A stretch of DNA of 64,000 nt, taken from Maratus speciosus. Lineage: Eukaryota; Arthropoda; Arachnida; Araneae; Salticidae. The stretch covers positions 75,474,974 through 75,538,973 of the forward strand of contig OZ010796.1 in assembly GCA_963932465.1 (NCBI GenBank), written 5' to 3'. The position numbers and the translations under genes were made by a program. Below the pieces are notes generated by a model. That model ran no database searches and was not told the DNA's origin. It saw only the letters and a program-made list of their open reading frames with translations. Below are positions 31,702-45,915 of the stretch, piece after piece; position 1 is the stretch's first letter, and each line of letters opens with the position of its first letter.

Positions 31702-32456
31702 TAGAGATCTGCACGGGCCGGAATTTCTAGGCCCGAGCCCGACTTGGTCCATGCAAAAGTCTATTAAATGAAGCTCGGTCCGTCACAATTCGATTTCTAC
31801 AAAACACTCGATTTTTCTTGATATGCAATTACGATTCTTTTAATAAATAATACATACATATTTGTGTGGAAATTTTGCAGTATATTTTAGAATACTAGGT
31901 GTTGTTCGCAAGATAGTAAATACACAATAGCAAAATTAATGATTACTTAGACGCTTAGACTTTTCAACATTTAAATAAAGATTCATTAAAAAAATTAATG
32001 CAGTTCAGAATAAAAGAAAAAAAAGATGGTTAAAAATATAGCTTTCGAGGCTGTATAATGAAAAGTAGATTTATATTTCTCTGAAAATTACTAAGGCTGT
32101 TTTTAAATGGTTTCAGTGTTTTAAGGCTACTTTCTTCATTTTAGTTCGGAAGCGCATAAAATTGGCAGATGTTCTTATTCAAAAACTATGTATTTTAATA
32201 GCGTTTGCCATTTTTTGATAAAGGCAAAAGATCTTTCGCAATATATTGTCAAAGTTGGCGTTCTGAATATAATTTCGCGGACGCGATAGCACGGTAAAGG
32301 AAAAAAAAAAACCTGTTGTCAACTCGTTAAGTAATTTATTTATAAAAAAAAATGGAAAACGCTATTCTATTCCAAATCACTTCAGTAGTTAGACTCGTCA
32401 GTTTTATGACTTTACATTTAAAAATGTGTCAGAAAGTTTTGCGTTGTAGAGCATGG
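31702..32456 (+). mobile_element. MITE A1, left piece
   Basis: Aligns through most of its length with A2 (51539-52564), for example CAGTATATTTTAGAATACT near 31879 versus 51959 and CGGACGCGATAGCAC near 32278 versus 52364. It ends at the 8-bp duplication GAGCATGG. Confidence 0.8.
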
Positions 32457-33149
32457 CAGGGTCGTACTGGCATAACTGAGAGGGCGGTGGCAAAATGGAT
32501 AAAAAGGGCGCCGATTGCCTTACAAAAGGGCGCAAATGTTTATATATATATACATACACATACACACGCACATACAATATAAATTATGCATAAAAAATCA
32601 CTTTAAAAATATATACGAGTATATTGCTATAGCGAAAACTTTATTCCTAAAATAATTATGTCACCCAAATTAGTATTTTACACTACAGAAATGTAATATG
32701 CACAAAAATAGTTCCCCGCAAGACATTGCACTTAAAAAAAAAAAATCTGATGTTAGATCAGTGTTGCCAATTTAGAGGTATTTTTTTCCAACACACTTTT
32801 CTAAGAAAGCTATTTTCGAATTTCGCTCACCATATCTAATGAGTTAATTCAAACTTTACCCCGAATATTTGAATAACAATCTCCATACAATTATCTCCAA
32901 ATGGAAAATAAAATATTGAAATAAAACAAACAAAAACAATTTCGTTGGGTCAAAACTCAAAAGTGCAAAACATTATTTAATACAATTCAATAATATTTTA
33001 TATAATACAATCTCTAGAATACAAATACTAATTATGGTGTATAAAATTTCAGGAAAGTTATTTTTGTTTAGTTCAAGAGTGACGTCTATTTTACGTGAAA
33101 TATTTTAAAAATATGTTTTATTTCTTTATTTTTTCAACATTCAAAAAAT

Positions 33150-33300
33150 ATCATAGATTTTTTTTTTTTAATTATGGCCATTTTTTTTTTTTCCATTCTG
33201 ATCAGAAACAAAATTATGGCCATTTTTTTTTCATCCTGACCAGAAAAAAAAAAAAAAAAATTATGACCATTTTTTTTTTCCTTTTCTGACCAGAAAATCA
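33150..33300 (+). repeat. Three short tandem units with T runs
   Basis: ATTATGGCCATTTTTTTT followed by CATYCTGAYCAGAAA is repeated three times with variable T/A runs. Confidence 0.7.
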
Positions 33301-34460
33301 GAGTTCTAACTTTTCACGACAGCTCTTTCATCTTCACCGAACACTTCATTTATAACGGTTGTTTCATAATAATGGATGGCACCAGTCCATCAGAAGAAAA
33401 TGATCCATTCCAAAGGTATAAGTTCGATTGAAAAAAACTATTTAATACTTTGAGCAGAAAGAAGAGGCTACACCTGCAATTTTTATGACACTAATAGAAT
33501 CCCATAGCTGCCAATGTGTACGGTTTAGTTACCTCTAAAATTTAACACAAATTTTTGCCATATTTAACCGTTGACAATTGTTAGACTTTCTAAACTGAAA
33601 TTCCGGAAGTGACAGCCAATTGTTCCCTTGCGACGACATTTCTGTGGCTTCAACTCGTAAAACTTGGCTAAAAGTGCTATCTTTGACAACATTTTCTGAA
33701 TGAATCTTTGCCTTTATAAGAAAATGGGAAACTCTAATTTCCTGGTATCTGAACAAAATTGGCAAATTTTATATTTTTACGAATATTAATGCAATTTTTT
33801 TGTATTTACTTTTGAAAATGACTTCGCGAAAGTATCAGAAAAGTAGTTAGTTTGGATTTGGGAATAGCTTTCAATATAAAAAATTCTCATAACGAGGATG
33901 TGATCGCCCCCCACCCCAAAAAAGGAAATCCATGACCCCCTCTAAATGATGAGCTGAATCCGTTCTTGGCTTTGTCGAATATTGATTGATTAAAATCTCG
34001 GAAACGGAATCGAAAAAAATCCCGCTTTATACAGGATCCTTATGCCATATCATCTTTAGATTCTTCTATGTTTTGTCATACGCCAGACAGAATGATTTTA
34101 ACAATACCGTGCAAAAGGCAGATGCGAGAAAAATCGACAAACAAAATCTTCATTTGGCGCCCGGGGCACATGCCCCCTCTGCCCCCCTTAATTTCGGCCC
34201 TGCTTTCAAATCAGCAAACTTACAAAGGCTGTGCCCAATAATGGAGTTGTTTCTGTTTTTCAAAGATCTTGTTCTTTTTTACCGCGATTCATGTGTGTAC
34301 GCAGGGTGGGGGGTGGGGGGCAGAAAATCTTTGGAAAAGTAATACATTCTTTAAAAGTATTACGTTGAATGTATTATTTTGAAAAGTAGTATTACTTGAA
34401 TTTTATTGCATGATAGTTTTGTTTTAAAGGTTTTCATTAAATTTCATTATAACTGCTGAC
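33301..34460. other. Unassigned DNA inside the 14.3-kb unit
   Basis: Includes a GC-richer patch (34150-34205) reading GCGCCCGGGGCACATGCCCC and a G-rich run at 34300-34320. No supported gene. Confidence 0.4.
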
Positions 34461-34469
34461 TGCTTTACT

Positions 34470-34760
34470 TGGCTGAAAATACCAATTATTTTTTATTGCC
34501 CAGCAGAAACTTTTTAATCAAACTGTCTTTTATATTTTTTGAGAAAAACAAAAGATCTTTCAGAAAATCCAGCCAAATGTGGCGTTTTGAACCAAATTTC
34601 CGGACGCGACAGTGGAGGAAGAGAAAGAAAACTGTTGTCATGAGACAACAATCAATTTTAACTCAAGATGTAATTAATTTAAAGAACAGAATCTATTGTA
34701 TTACAAATCACTTCAATAACCAAGCCTGCAAGTCTCATTCTTTTATGTGGAGTTTGGCCG
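34470..34760 (+). mobile_element. Family A fragment, copy 3
   Basis: ATTTCCGGACGCGACAGTGGAGGAAG-type sequence (34596-34625) and the following TTACAAATCACTTCAATAACCA match A1 near 32275-32390 and A2 near 52358-52480. Ends are not preserved. The 123-codon frame here is not a recognised protein. Confidence 0.65.
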
Positions 34761-35244
34761 TATATTCGGTTTCATTTTCGTTTTCAGCCCAAAATCCTAG
34801 TTTCGGCGAAAATACTGCCGTATATTCGGTATTACTATAACTGCCCCTCCCTAGCCTCCCCCAAACGGAACTCCTATCCAAAGAGCCGTACATACTATAT
34901 ATTCACATACAAGGAGATAAATCTAGAAGGTATTACTAATATTGATTAAATTCGTTATTTTTAAATTAAATTATTTTTTAATATATTTTTTATGTTTATA
35001 ACACCTTATATTTAATTAATTTTATTTCAATCAAATTATTTTGTTAATTATGTACTGCCGTTTCTACGCAAAACATTATTCAGATAACATGCGTATATGT
35101 ATGTTTATGTTACTTGGAATTTATTTTTAAAACAATTTCGCTTTCGTTTTCAGTCGATACTAGGAAGATAACCGAAATTCAGTTTCTTTCGAACACTATT
35201 TTTATGTTTGTAAATGAGCAGAAATTTTTGAATTATTGAACGTT

Positions 35245-35249
<5 letters not shown>

Positions 35250-35284
<35 letters not shown>
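35250..35284. repeat. T homopolymer of about 35 bases
   Basis: An uninterrupted T run. Confidence 0.9.
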
Positions 35285-35285
<1 letters not shown>

Positions 35286-38200
35286 AGAACCGCTTTATGG
35301 ATTTACACGTAATCAACTTATAAATTTCGAAAATCGAGTTTTTATTTTAGCGGCTTTATCAACGGAATTGAGACCTCTTTATGTGGCTAGAATATGGAAT
35401 AGACAATTCTATGTAAGTAAAAAAAATAAAAAAAATACAATAAGCATTCTATTATAATTATAATATAAAATTGAAACTAGTTTTTTTTTTTTCTCAAAAT
35501 TGCGTTTTTTAATAGATGACCACGGCACAATTACTTTAATAATACTGAATTGTTTTTCACTTCTAATTTTGTCAGCTTTTTCCTTCTATATATAAAAAAA
35601 AAGTTTTGAATTGGAAATGGACCAATGAAAATCTACGTAGATATTCCCGGTAGATCGGCATCCAATTTGAATGCTTAAGCATGGCCTTTCTTCGTTAATA
35701 TTAAAAAAACTTGCAAACAAAAATATGAATATCGGTGGTATTATAGAGAAATGTTTGATAAACACGCTGATGCAGCCAGTTTTCAAATCAAAGAATTATT
35801 TTAAGAGATATTTAATGCTAAAGTTGGACAAAATCGTTCCATTAAAAAAGTTTTATTGGAGCAAAAACTATACCAGTGGTGTAGTCCTGGAAAAAAAGTG
35901 GGGGGACGCTCATAGTTTCGAACATTAGGGTCTTACATCACCCATAGGGCAAACTTTCTTGCTTTTCACATTTTCAACTGCATTAAAAAGTAAATGAAAA
36001 ATTAAATTTAAAAATTTAAATTTAATTAAAATTAATTTAGTTAAAGGTTCTTTTTTTTTTGTTGGCTTACTGTAGAATTAAAAAAAATTAAACCTTTTTC
36101 ATGTCTGAACAAAAGAAATGACACTTTCAGAATTTGGTGTCACCCCCGATAAAAATATATATATATATATATATATGTATATAAATATAGATTGTAAAAA
36201 ACATATTTCAGTTTTAAGACTTAAAATACACGCTTTTATTTTATATAAAATGACGTAATCCGCATCCGCTAGAGAATTCTTCCTTTACTATCCAGTCTTA
36301 AACAACATCTACAGGATAAATTAACATACAAGATGGGACACTTCCATAGAGCGTAATGGTAATGCGATTGCGATCGTAGCGCCTTCAGTGACGATGGGGA
36401 ATAAACTCCCCATCCCTGTAGTATTTTATTATTGAGTATCTACCTCATTGGGATCTTTCTTTTTTTAATGTTGCATGTTTACGTTTTCAATAGAATCTTA
36501 CACCGATAGATGAATATAGAATAGATATTCTATTTTATATATCTAATATCTGTTCTATGTTTATATACCGATATACGCATTCTTTTTATTTTATTTAACA
36601 TTATGCGTGAACAATTTAAGTGCAACGAAAAACAAAGTAACATTTAATCTTGAATGCTATATATCAAAAGCAATGGTGTAATATAAGACTATACGAAATA
36701 TTGCACTCTACAAGTCCCAGAAAATTTCATAAATATTCCCATTTAATAGGAAAATTTTTATAGCCGATGTTTTATTAATTTATGAAGTTTAACGTATTAA
36801 ACAATCGTTACAATCTTTTAAAATTTACGCATTTTCACTTTCTTACAGATAAAGTAAAAATATTGCTTTTAATGTAAATAACGTTCAACCAATTGAATAA
36901 TATTTATAATATTAACATATAAGAAATAATAATAAAATTACAGATTTTGAAAAATTTCTTTCGACAAATTTTTAGAATTATATAAATCTAAAAGTTAAAA
37001 ATAAATAGAGGTACCGACATTACACTCAGTAAAATTTTATTCGATATGAATAAATTAACACAATGCCTGAATTTGATTTTTTTACAATTTAATCTCATAA
37101 ACTTACACATTTCCGTTCTTAACAGAATTTTCTAGGGTTTTTCTTTTATATCATTACTCTAATTATCGTTTTGTAAATTAAAAGTAACAACGATACAAGC
37201 ACGATAAAAAAAAAAAAAAAGCTAAATAAATAAAGCGTAAATACAATATCATCTGCCTCTTCTTCGTTTGGAAAGAATAGATATTCAAAACATAAAGCGT
37301 AAACATATTTCTTCAACATATGTAAATTTCGGTCCGTAGTAACGCTAGTACTGTTGTCATTACAGATTTCGTCATAAATGTCCCATCTCGTATGTTAATC
37401 TATGAGCTATAGTAAAGTACGCATATGACGTCACTATCGCTGAATAATACACAAATCTCGAAAAAAGAGATGTCATTCAAGAAACTCGACAAAAAAATCA
37501 GCTATCTAATGATTCATATGCCTTCATCTGTTTGTAATATTAATATAGATACTTAAAATTAAATTTGGTTTATAATAGCTCGATGTTTTATCAGAAATCA
37601 TTCATCTATAGTTTTTCAAAATAGTACGTATTTTAATTACATTTTTTAAAAGTTGTTATGGGAAAATGGCAACAAAAAGATATAATTACTATTTTCCAAC
37701 TATTTTTCCTTTACTTTCAACATAAATGGAATATTTGAGCTGCCAAGATTAAACAAATGCGCTAAAAACTACAAAAGAATTAATATTTTAAAAATAAATT
37801 GAGATGCAGTTTACAAACAAATTGCGTTTAAAAGTACTTTTTTTCCCAATACGACGGTATAAAAATTGAAAATATGCGATGCTTAAAAGTTAAAAAAATT
37901 GCAGTAGAGTATTTAACCGTACAATGATACATCTGCTTTGCTTTACGTCTGGCTTATACAACGAAAGTTATTTTTTTGAGACGACACTTTAATAGCTGGA
38001 AGAAAGAAATAGCATACCGGGGACTAAAAAGTAATTTTCGAAAATTACTGCACTTTTTAAATGTGTTTAAAATTTAAAATGTGCTCATATTTGAACCACA
38101 CCACGTTACATAAAGCACTTCCCTAATCGATTATTTTAACTATTATTATCTGAATAGAACTGGTAAATTTTATGCATTTACAAACAGAAAATGTAATTTT

Positions 38201-38980
38201 GATAACGTGTCATAAAACAGCCAGTTTGGAATTGTGGACGAAGAAAAATCGTAAGATATAAAAATTGGTATTATACCGATATGACCCTTCCCTACAAAAA
38301 GAGGCACATGACACACAGACTCCACCTCATCTACAAGGAAAGCTGGATCCACCCGTGGTGCAAATCACAAATGCCTAGACGCAACTTTAATAAACTATAT
38401 TACTAAATAAAAGTTATACCATCTTTTTCGGTTTCAGTGTAATTAACAGTTTCAATAGTTTCATAAATGTGTTCTGATTAATTAAAATATTTATTTTTTA
38501 ATTTTGTGCAATTTAATTCAGCATTTGTAATAGAAAAATGTAAAATCTGTTACTTACATTCCCATTTAATAAAATAAATAAGTTTTGCGCCTCTTAGTAC
38601 TAATAACATCTGTTACTTCAATCTTAGTTTTAAACATCGAACTATAGATAAGATTTTCTTTCAAATTTTTGAAAATGGTACATATTGTTTACATAAATAA
38701 TTAATTAATTTTTTTATACACAGTTATTCAAAATGAAAAAGAAATTCATTAAACGTAATTTATGTTACAACGATTTTACATTTTTGATTCCAAATGCAAC
38801 TTTAACTAGAATAAAAATCATGCGCCATGCATAGAATATGAAATATTTTCTAATACTATCAAAAATATTTTATTATAATTATTTTTTTCATACAAGGGAC
38901 AGCGATGCGTTAATAGACATTTTAGAAAATACTTAAAGTTAAAAGCCTTATCTCAGTAATTACTGTCTAGACTGAAGACA

Positions 38981-39372
38981 TTAAGGGACTACTTCACTCA
39001 CGGGAACTGAATTCGCTTACTAATGCTAAACCTATGGGAGAATTTTTTTTAAATATATATCGTTTGCATGTCAAAATATTTAATTTTTTTTTTTTTTTTT
39101 TGCATTGGATAGCCAAGGTCGATTTTCATAATGCCCGTTTTTTACTTTTTCGATTTTGTTCGCAGTCATTTTTTATGAGGATAGGTCGACTTTCGAAACC
39201 GGTTCCGAAAGTAAAATTATCTAAATTGAAAAAAAAAAAAAAAGATTCGGCCTTTGTAGAGATTGGCCTCAGCTATCTAATGAAAAAAAATCTTTTACAA
39301 ATATTAAAAGTCAAACAAGAAAAGAAAAAAAAAATCTTCCATATGATTAACATTAGAAAGCGGGTGTGAAGA
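38981..39372. mobile_element. Palindromic MITE, family P, copy 4
   Basis: AATGCTAAACCTATGGGAGAA on the left and the mirrored ATATGATTAACATTAGAAAGC on the right. Inside, TGCATTGGATAGCCAAGGTC and its mirror GGCCTCAGCTATCTAATG, as in copies 2 and 3. Confidence 0.75.
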
Positions 39373-39995
39373 ATTTGCGTGTGTTAACATGCAAAATCTT
39401 CAGTAATATAATCCTTGTATTTTATGCATACCACACAGTAAAACTAAAAGTCTAATTAAATAGAACAACGCTTTTCACTAAAAAAAAGGTTTTTACCTTT
39501 CCTTGACGACAATATTTGTGTATCCATGTCTTTTTTGCAGTCCTATGTATGAATTTATTTATATTATATTCACACAGTAAGACTTAGTTGTGCTAAAAAA
39601 CAAATAACACTCTTGAAAATGCATTTTCATCAAATCCCGCCCACACAATTTAAATATTTTGAATTGTTGCACTGCATATAATTTGTAGAATTCATTCCAC
39701 AGAATTTAATAAAAATTAGTTGAGATTGAAAAAGCACGTCTTACAATGTTGCTTATAGACTGTTAAAGAAAATTGATATGATATATTCCCTATGCTTTCT
39801 GTGGATGACGTTATCTCCCTCCTCAATAACGTATATAAATTTCAAAAAACGCTTTTCAAACAATTACTGTCATTAGTGAATTCAGGAGGTGGCCCGGAGG
39901 GGACATTCCCCCGGAATATTTGAGATTTCGTGTTTTGAATGGTCAAAAAGTGCAATCCCCCTCGGAACTCTATAATGTCACCCTCAGAGCCACAG

Positions 39996-40022
39996 AAATC
40001 CCTCCCCCCCCCCCCCCCCCCC
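39996..40022. repeat. C homopolymer tract
   Basis: A run of about 20 C with flanking CCTCC and CCGAGG. Confidence 0.85.
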
Positions 40023-42060
40023 GAGGAAAGTGTCTGAATTCAACACTGATTACTGTAATCCGAGATTAATACAATGTAATTTATTTCTACATCCCTGTAA
40101 ATAAACGAAAGAAGCTACACGATACGTATTCTATATTAAGCGTGTTGTTGTGCCCTTCAGTGATGTATATCAATTTCTTTATGTTTGAAGTAGTGCAACA
40201 TCATTAAAATACAAAATAAAGAATTTTCTTTCCATAGGACATAATTTAACGGAACATTTTTTTATGTATACCTGCAAACGAACTATAAGTGCTAAACACT
40301 TCATTTTCATTAAAGAATCTTTGTAGTAAGTAGTAAATCATAATAATGTATATAAATAGAGTGGCAATCCAAGTTTATTTACGGGCAATCGGAATGACGA
40401 ACCAAAGTCATAAACTTTTCAACTATGTTAGAAAGTGTTAAAACGTTGTAGTTTAATTTTGTATTGTTTATGCTACTGCAAATTTTATTGAGATTGCAGA
40501 CATTTTCAAACAATATTGCCGTTATTAAATAAAATCTATATTTTATTTTAAAACAAAGTATTTTAGAAATATAACAAATAAAACGCATATTAAAAACTCC
40601 TAAATTAAACTTCTATCAGCTTTTTTTTTTTTACAAAAGGAACTAGTGAAACATATTACTATTTTTTTTTCTGCACACCTGATATATTTTAATCGGTGGT
40701 TTAGAAAAAAAAAATACACAAACATAAAAAAAACACAGAACTAAAAATAGTCTTTTACGGGGGCTTCAGGAGGACAGACCCTCTCCCTGATAAATAATTC
40801 TTGATATCCTTTCTTTTACTGTTCAATTACTTTAAATCCTATGCGAAGAACAAACTTTGTTATTTTTTGAAATTTTCGAGAGGGAAAGAAAATTTAGTTA
40901 ATTAAATTTGAAAATCTAAAGAGGGGCATTCTGCTCAACTATCATTTCTGGCACCTATGTTTCCTTTCTATCCCATTGTACAAAAGATATAATTTTATAC
41001 AAAAACATATTGATATTTGGAAAATATGAAACCCTTATCAAAGATTCATGGTATAACATAGCATATAATTAAAAATATTATTGATCAAAACTCAAAATAT
41101 GCTTACGATTCTCTTGCATCGGACTTTTGATCTTCAATTGTGCTCGATAATTTCGTATCTATCATCACAGCATTGTTATACTATCATCGACGACCAACGT
41201 TTCGAAAAAATTATAAAACTTTCCAATTTTGGCTGCCTATATCGTTTCATTGTTATTTTTTCCTTCAAAAATTGAAATTTTGATGCAAAATACTTATGGC
41301 TAGAATTTAAAAAACAGATACTTCAGAGATATTCGCTGGAATTCAAAATAATCAAATGCTTGTAGTTTATTCCTGTCTAAAGAAGTAATCCCCGAATAGT
41401 AAACCAAGAAATAATTGTCAATGTGAATGATACAGGAAGATAGGAGAAAGGGGGATAATGATTTTGTGGGATTCTTGACACTGCAATATATCAGAAGTTG
41501 TCGGTCTACATTGGTGTCCCTTTTGTTGATTTATTCTGTATTCGATTGCAGACACCGTACCAGTCATCTGAGGACCCCTACTAACCAACAGTATGTGACA
41601 GATATGACAATTACCCCGAACGTCTTTAAATACCTTATTTACTGACTAATGGAAACATGCTGTTGTTAATTACCATGTGAGAAAAACATGACCAGTCTTT
41701 CAAAACTGAAACATCTGGATATTTTTTAAACGGAGACTGCGGTGTATAAAGATCTTTTTCAAAGAGCTTTTGTGGTCTTTATGTTAGGAAAAGGAGGAAG
41801 ATAAGTTTTCGATTAGAAAATTCCAAGTAAAACTAATGTATGCATCTGAAGGAACTAATGTTAGCGCGGTATTTCAGGTGTTTCACTACTGCTAATTATG
41901 GTGAAACGGCAAGTAAATATCCCTTTCTTCCCAATTCCTTTCAGTTTGTTTTCTGAGTACTCAAAGAAAACTCAAATAGTTTTAAAAATCAATTCTTTAC
42001 TTCATAAAATTCTTAATTTATTAAAGTGCTTTTTATTTTAAGCATTTAATAAATCAGGAA
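40023..42060. other. AT-rich DNA, nothing recognised
   Basis: No gene supported. Short open frames (60-72 codons) have no recognisable motifs. Confidence 0.4.
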
Positions 42061-42167
42061 GATCTGCGTCCCCTTGAAAAAAAAAAAAAAAAGTAAGGGG
42101 ACGCTTGAAATAAAATAAAAAGTGGGGGGACGCCATCCCCCTGCGTCCCCCCTCGACTACACCACTG

Positions 42168-43187
42168 AATGCATGAGAATTTAATCATTTTTAGATCATT
42201 TTATACGTTATAAGTTCCCGGTATGCAGATTGCGTTTATTTTTTTTATTTGACTCATTTTTTTTTTTTTTTTTTGAGGTTTTATTTCTATTTTAAATTCA
42301 AATTTTCAGCTTTTCGAGAGATATTTTTTATATATTTTAGAAAATGTTATTAATTTAAACTGTTGCCAATTGTATAAACAGCGAAACAATAATGTTTACT
42401 TCAAATTAAATATTTATTTACACTTGACTATTGTAAACAGAAATAAAAACTTTAAAATTAGAATTAAATGATCACATGTTAAAAGCAGGAAAATTACGTC
42501 ATAAGAACCATATTCACACTTGAATTTTAAAAGAGAAACAAAATGTTAAAATAAAAAAATTATTATGCGCTAAAACTTGTAAGGGGAAGAAATTACATCA
42601 TATTTAAAATGGCCAAAAAATATGGTAAAACAATTTAAATTAAAAAATATATTTGCGCGAGATATTTTGAGATAATCTTTTCAACTGTTATCGTGAATTC
42701 GAAGACAGCGCAAATAATATTTCCTTCTAACAACTAAAGGATTTTCACCTGAATATTAATAAGAGAGATAAAACTTTGGTGTAAATTAAGTCAGATTTAA
42801 AACGATACATTTAAAATGAATTATTTAAAAGAACTATCTTATAGCGCTGTTAAAAAATACCGGGAGACAAGGGCACTGTTTACTTAATTCATTTTACATT
42901 AGCTTATTTTCAAATGTTTAACTATTTTTTTAATTAAATACGTAAACAGCCATTGAATCTCTTAACAGCAGCAGATTTGGTCTTAAAAATCCCCAATCCA
43001 AGGAAAACGAATGGTAAGCCGTTTACAGAAAAATCACTACTTTTTTTTTTTTTTTAATTCAATATTTTTAAAGCCGATCAAATTAGCGTGCTTTTTGGAT
43101 TTTGGTGTGCCTGAACGGGGGTTGGCGAGCGTAGCTCGTAGGGGGCAGAGCCCCCTAGTTTCCTATATAATTATGCAGTGCATTAAG

Positions 43188-43218
<31 letters not shown>

Positions 43219-43443
43219 GTCAATCATCAAAAATCAGCATTTTTCTACGATAAAAGTTGAATACCGTCTTCAAATAATCAGCATTAAGAAAAGAAAAAAA
43301 AAAAAGAGAGAGAGCTTTTCATAATTTCCACCCTTTGTCTCGTCTAGTCACTAAAATAAGTCATATTTAATTAAAAATTACTGTTTATTTTAATTTCAGA
43401 TAAGCCAAATTTAAACTACAATGGTCGTCGCAACTCACACGCA

Positions 43444-43476
<33 letters not shown>

Positions 43477-44160
43477 AGCGCGTCGTGTCGCGCATGTGTC
43501 GTGTGTTAATTAGTATTTCATGGGAAAATACCTCCACATCCGCCGATTTCTATTTTCTTCAGAAAGATAGAGAGCTCCAGAATACGGTATAATAATAATA
43601 ATAATAATAATAAAAGTGTCACATCTGGTATTACTACAGAAACCACTGGGTATCTATAGAACCGATTTGAAACCTCGCCGAAATGGTAATTTGTCTTCTT
43701 AGGAACTTCCACGTTACTGACTAACAGCATTGAAAACTGAACCCAAATACATCTGCACTTCTCTTTACTTATATTTATCCATTCTTTTGTAAAAGGACTT
43801 TTACAATTTTAGTGGTTTATCGATTTATTTTAATTACATATGTATTTTTCAATTTATATATCGGGGTGGTGTTTGAAGTTTAAAGAGGTTAAGCAGATCC
43901 GGTTTAAAAAAAAACGTTTTTACATATTGGCTTTTTTGGATGCTAAAAATATTATCGAATTTTTAAATAGATATAAGAAAATTAACATTTTCTTCTTTCA
44001 AAAGCAAAATTTACATAAGTTTCCATTGCAAAATCTTGTGAAGAATTAGTCTTGGCGCCCTTGGCGGTCTAACACTTATGTTATCATTAAGAAATTATGA
44101 AATGCTCCACTTTAGTAGAACTAAGGGCATCAATTTATGTGTGTATTTGTGGGGAGTGTG
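42168..44160. other. AT-rich DNA with long homopolymers
   Basis: Holds T runs (43191-43218), an A run (43447-43475) and an (AAT)n run (43590-43612). A GC-richer patch at 43110-43155 contains GAGCGTAGCTCGTAGGGGGC. No gene supported. Confidence 0.45.
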
Positions 44161-44171
44161 CGTGTGTGTGG

Positions 44172-45915
44172 AGGGGGGGGGGGCTTGCTATTACAAAAAC
44201 ACGATACTACTTTTTTTCAAGTTATTTTTACAGAGGCGCTGAAAAAAATCTGGCCAAGTCACCAAGGGCGCCATGATTACAAAAACACGGTATTAGTTTT
44301 TTTAAACTTATTTTTACAGAGGCGCTAAAAAAATCTGTCCAAGGGCGCCATGATTACAAAAACACGATGATAGTTTTTTGAAAGGGATTTTTACAGAGGC
44401 GCTGAAAAATATCTGTCCAAGGGCGCCATGATTACAAAAACACGATATTAGTTTTTTAAAACTTATTTTTACAGAGGCGCTGAAAAAATCTGACTAAGGG
44501 CGCCGTAATTAAAAATCACGATATTAAGTTTTTGAAATTTATTTTTACAGATGCGCTGAAAAAAATCTCTCTAAGGGCGCCATGATTAAAAAAACACGAT
44601 AATAGTTTTTCAAAATTATTTTTACAGAGGCGCTGAAAAAATCTGACCAAGGGCGCCATGATTACAAAAGCATGATATTAGTTTTCTGAAAGTTATTTTT
44701 ACAGGGCGCTGAAAAAATCTCACCAAGAGCGCATTGATTACGAAAACACGACGTTAGTTTTTTGAAAGTTATTTTTACTGAGAGGCGCTGAAAATAAATC
44801 TGATCAAGGGCGCCATGATTACAAAATTACGATATTAGTTTTTTGAAAGTTATTTTTACAGAGAGGCGCTGAAAAATAAATCTGCCCAAGGGCGCCATGA
44901 GTACAAAAATGCGATAATAGCTTTTTGAAAGGCATTTTTACAGCGGCGCTGAAAAATATCTGACCAAGGGCGCCATGATTACAAAAACACGATATTAGTT
45001 TTTTAAAACTTATTTTTACAGAGGCGCTGAAAAAATCTGACCAAGGGCGCCATGATTACAAAAACACGATATTAGTTTTTTAAAACTTATTTTTACAGAG
45101 GCGCTAAAAAAATCTGACCAAGGGCGCCATGATTACAAAAGCATGATATTAGTTTTCTGTATTTTTACAGGGCGCTGAAAAAATCTCACCAAGAGCGCAT
45201 TGATTACGAAAACACGACATTAGTTTTTTGAAAGTTATTTTTACAGAGGCGCTGGAAATAAATCTGACCAAGGTCGTCATGATTACAAAATTACGATATT
45301 AGTTTTTTTAAAGTTATTTTTATAGTGAGGCGCTGAAAAAAAAAAATCTGTCCAAGGGCGTCATAATTACAAAAACACGATGTAGTTTTTGAAATTTATT
45401 TTTACAGAGGCGCTGAAAAAATTCCCTCCAAGGGCGCCATTATTAAGAAAACACGATATTGTTTTTTTTTTAAAACTTATTTTTACAGAGGCCCTAAACA
45501 AATCTGTCCAAGGGCGCCATGATTAGAGAAACACGATGACAGTTTTTTGAAAGGGATTTTTACAGAGGCGCTGAAAAAAAAAATCTGACTAAGTGATAAA
45601 AAAATACAATATTAAGTTTTTGAAATTTATTTTTACAGAGGCGCTGAAAAAATTCTCTCCAAGGGCGCCATGATTAGAAAAACACGATAATAGTTTTTTG
45701 AAAAGCATTTTTACAGAGGCACTGAAAAAAATCTGACCAAGAGCGCCATGATTACAAAAACACGATATTAGTTTTTTGAAATTTGTTTTTACAGAGGCGT
45801 TGAAAAAAATCTGACCAAGGGCGCCATTATTACGAAAACACAATATTAGTTTTTTTTAAACTTATTTTTACAGAGGCGCTAAAAAAATTGTCCAAGGGCG
45901 TCATGATTACCAAAG
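44172..45915. repeat. Minisatellite of about 78-bp units, about 22 copies
   Basis: The word AAGGGCGCCATGATTACAAA recurs with starts such as 44266, 44343, 44421 and 44498, a 77-78-bp step. Each unit also contains TTTTTACAGAGGCGCTGAAA, so two GGCGC-type motifs face each other about 20 bases apart. Single- and few-base indels accumulate along the array. The diverged flank to about 46320 keeps isolated motifs (CCAGGGCGCCACGA, AGGGGCGCTAAATA). Confidence 0.88.

Larger units (their letters stand above)
35874..42167. mobile_element. Pair of inverted CAGTGGTGTAGTC ends, possible 6.3-kb element
   Basis: CAGTGGTGTAGTCCTGG at 35874 and its mirror GACTACACCACTG ending at 42167 both lie next to GTGGGGGGACG-type sequence. 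The adjoining 8-mers (AACTATAC and AATGCATG) do not match, so they may be ends of two different copies. Between them is AT-rich DNA with a (TA)n run near 36157-36184, a family-P MITE and a C run near 40005. Confidence 0.4.

Noticed and set aside
35874..42167. A certain 6.3-kb hAT element
   Set aside because: End motifs match, but the adjoining 8-mers differ, so the pairing is kept only at low confidence.
44172..45915. CRISPR-like array of regular repeats
   Set aside because: Units are contiguous and similar throughout, with no unique spacers, and the context is eukaryotic; it is a minisatellite.
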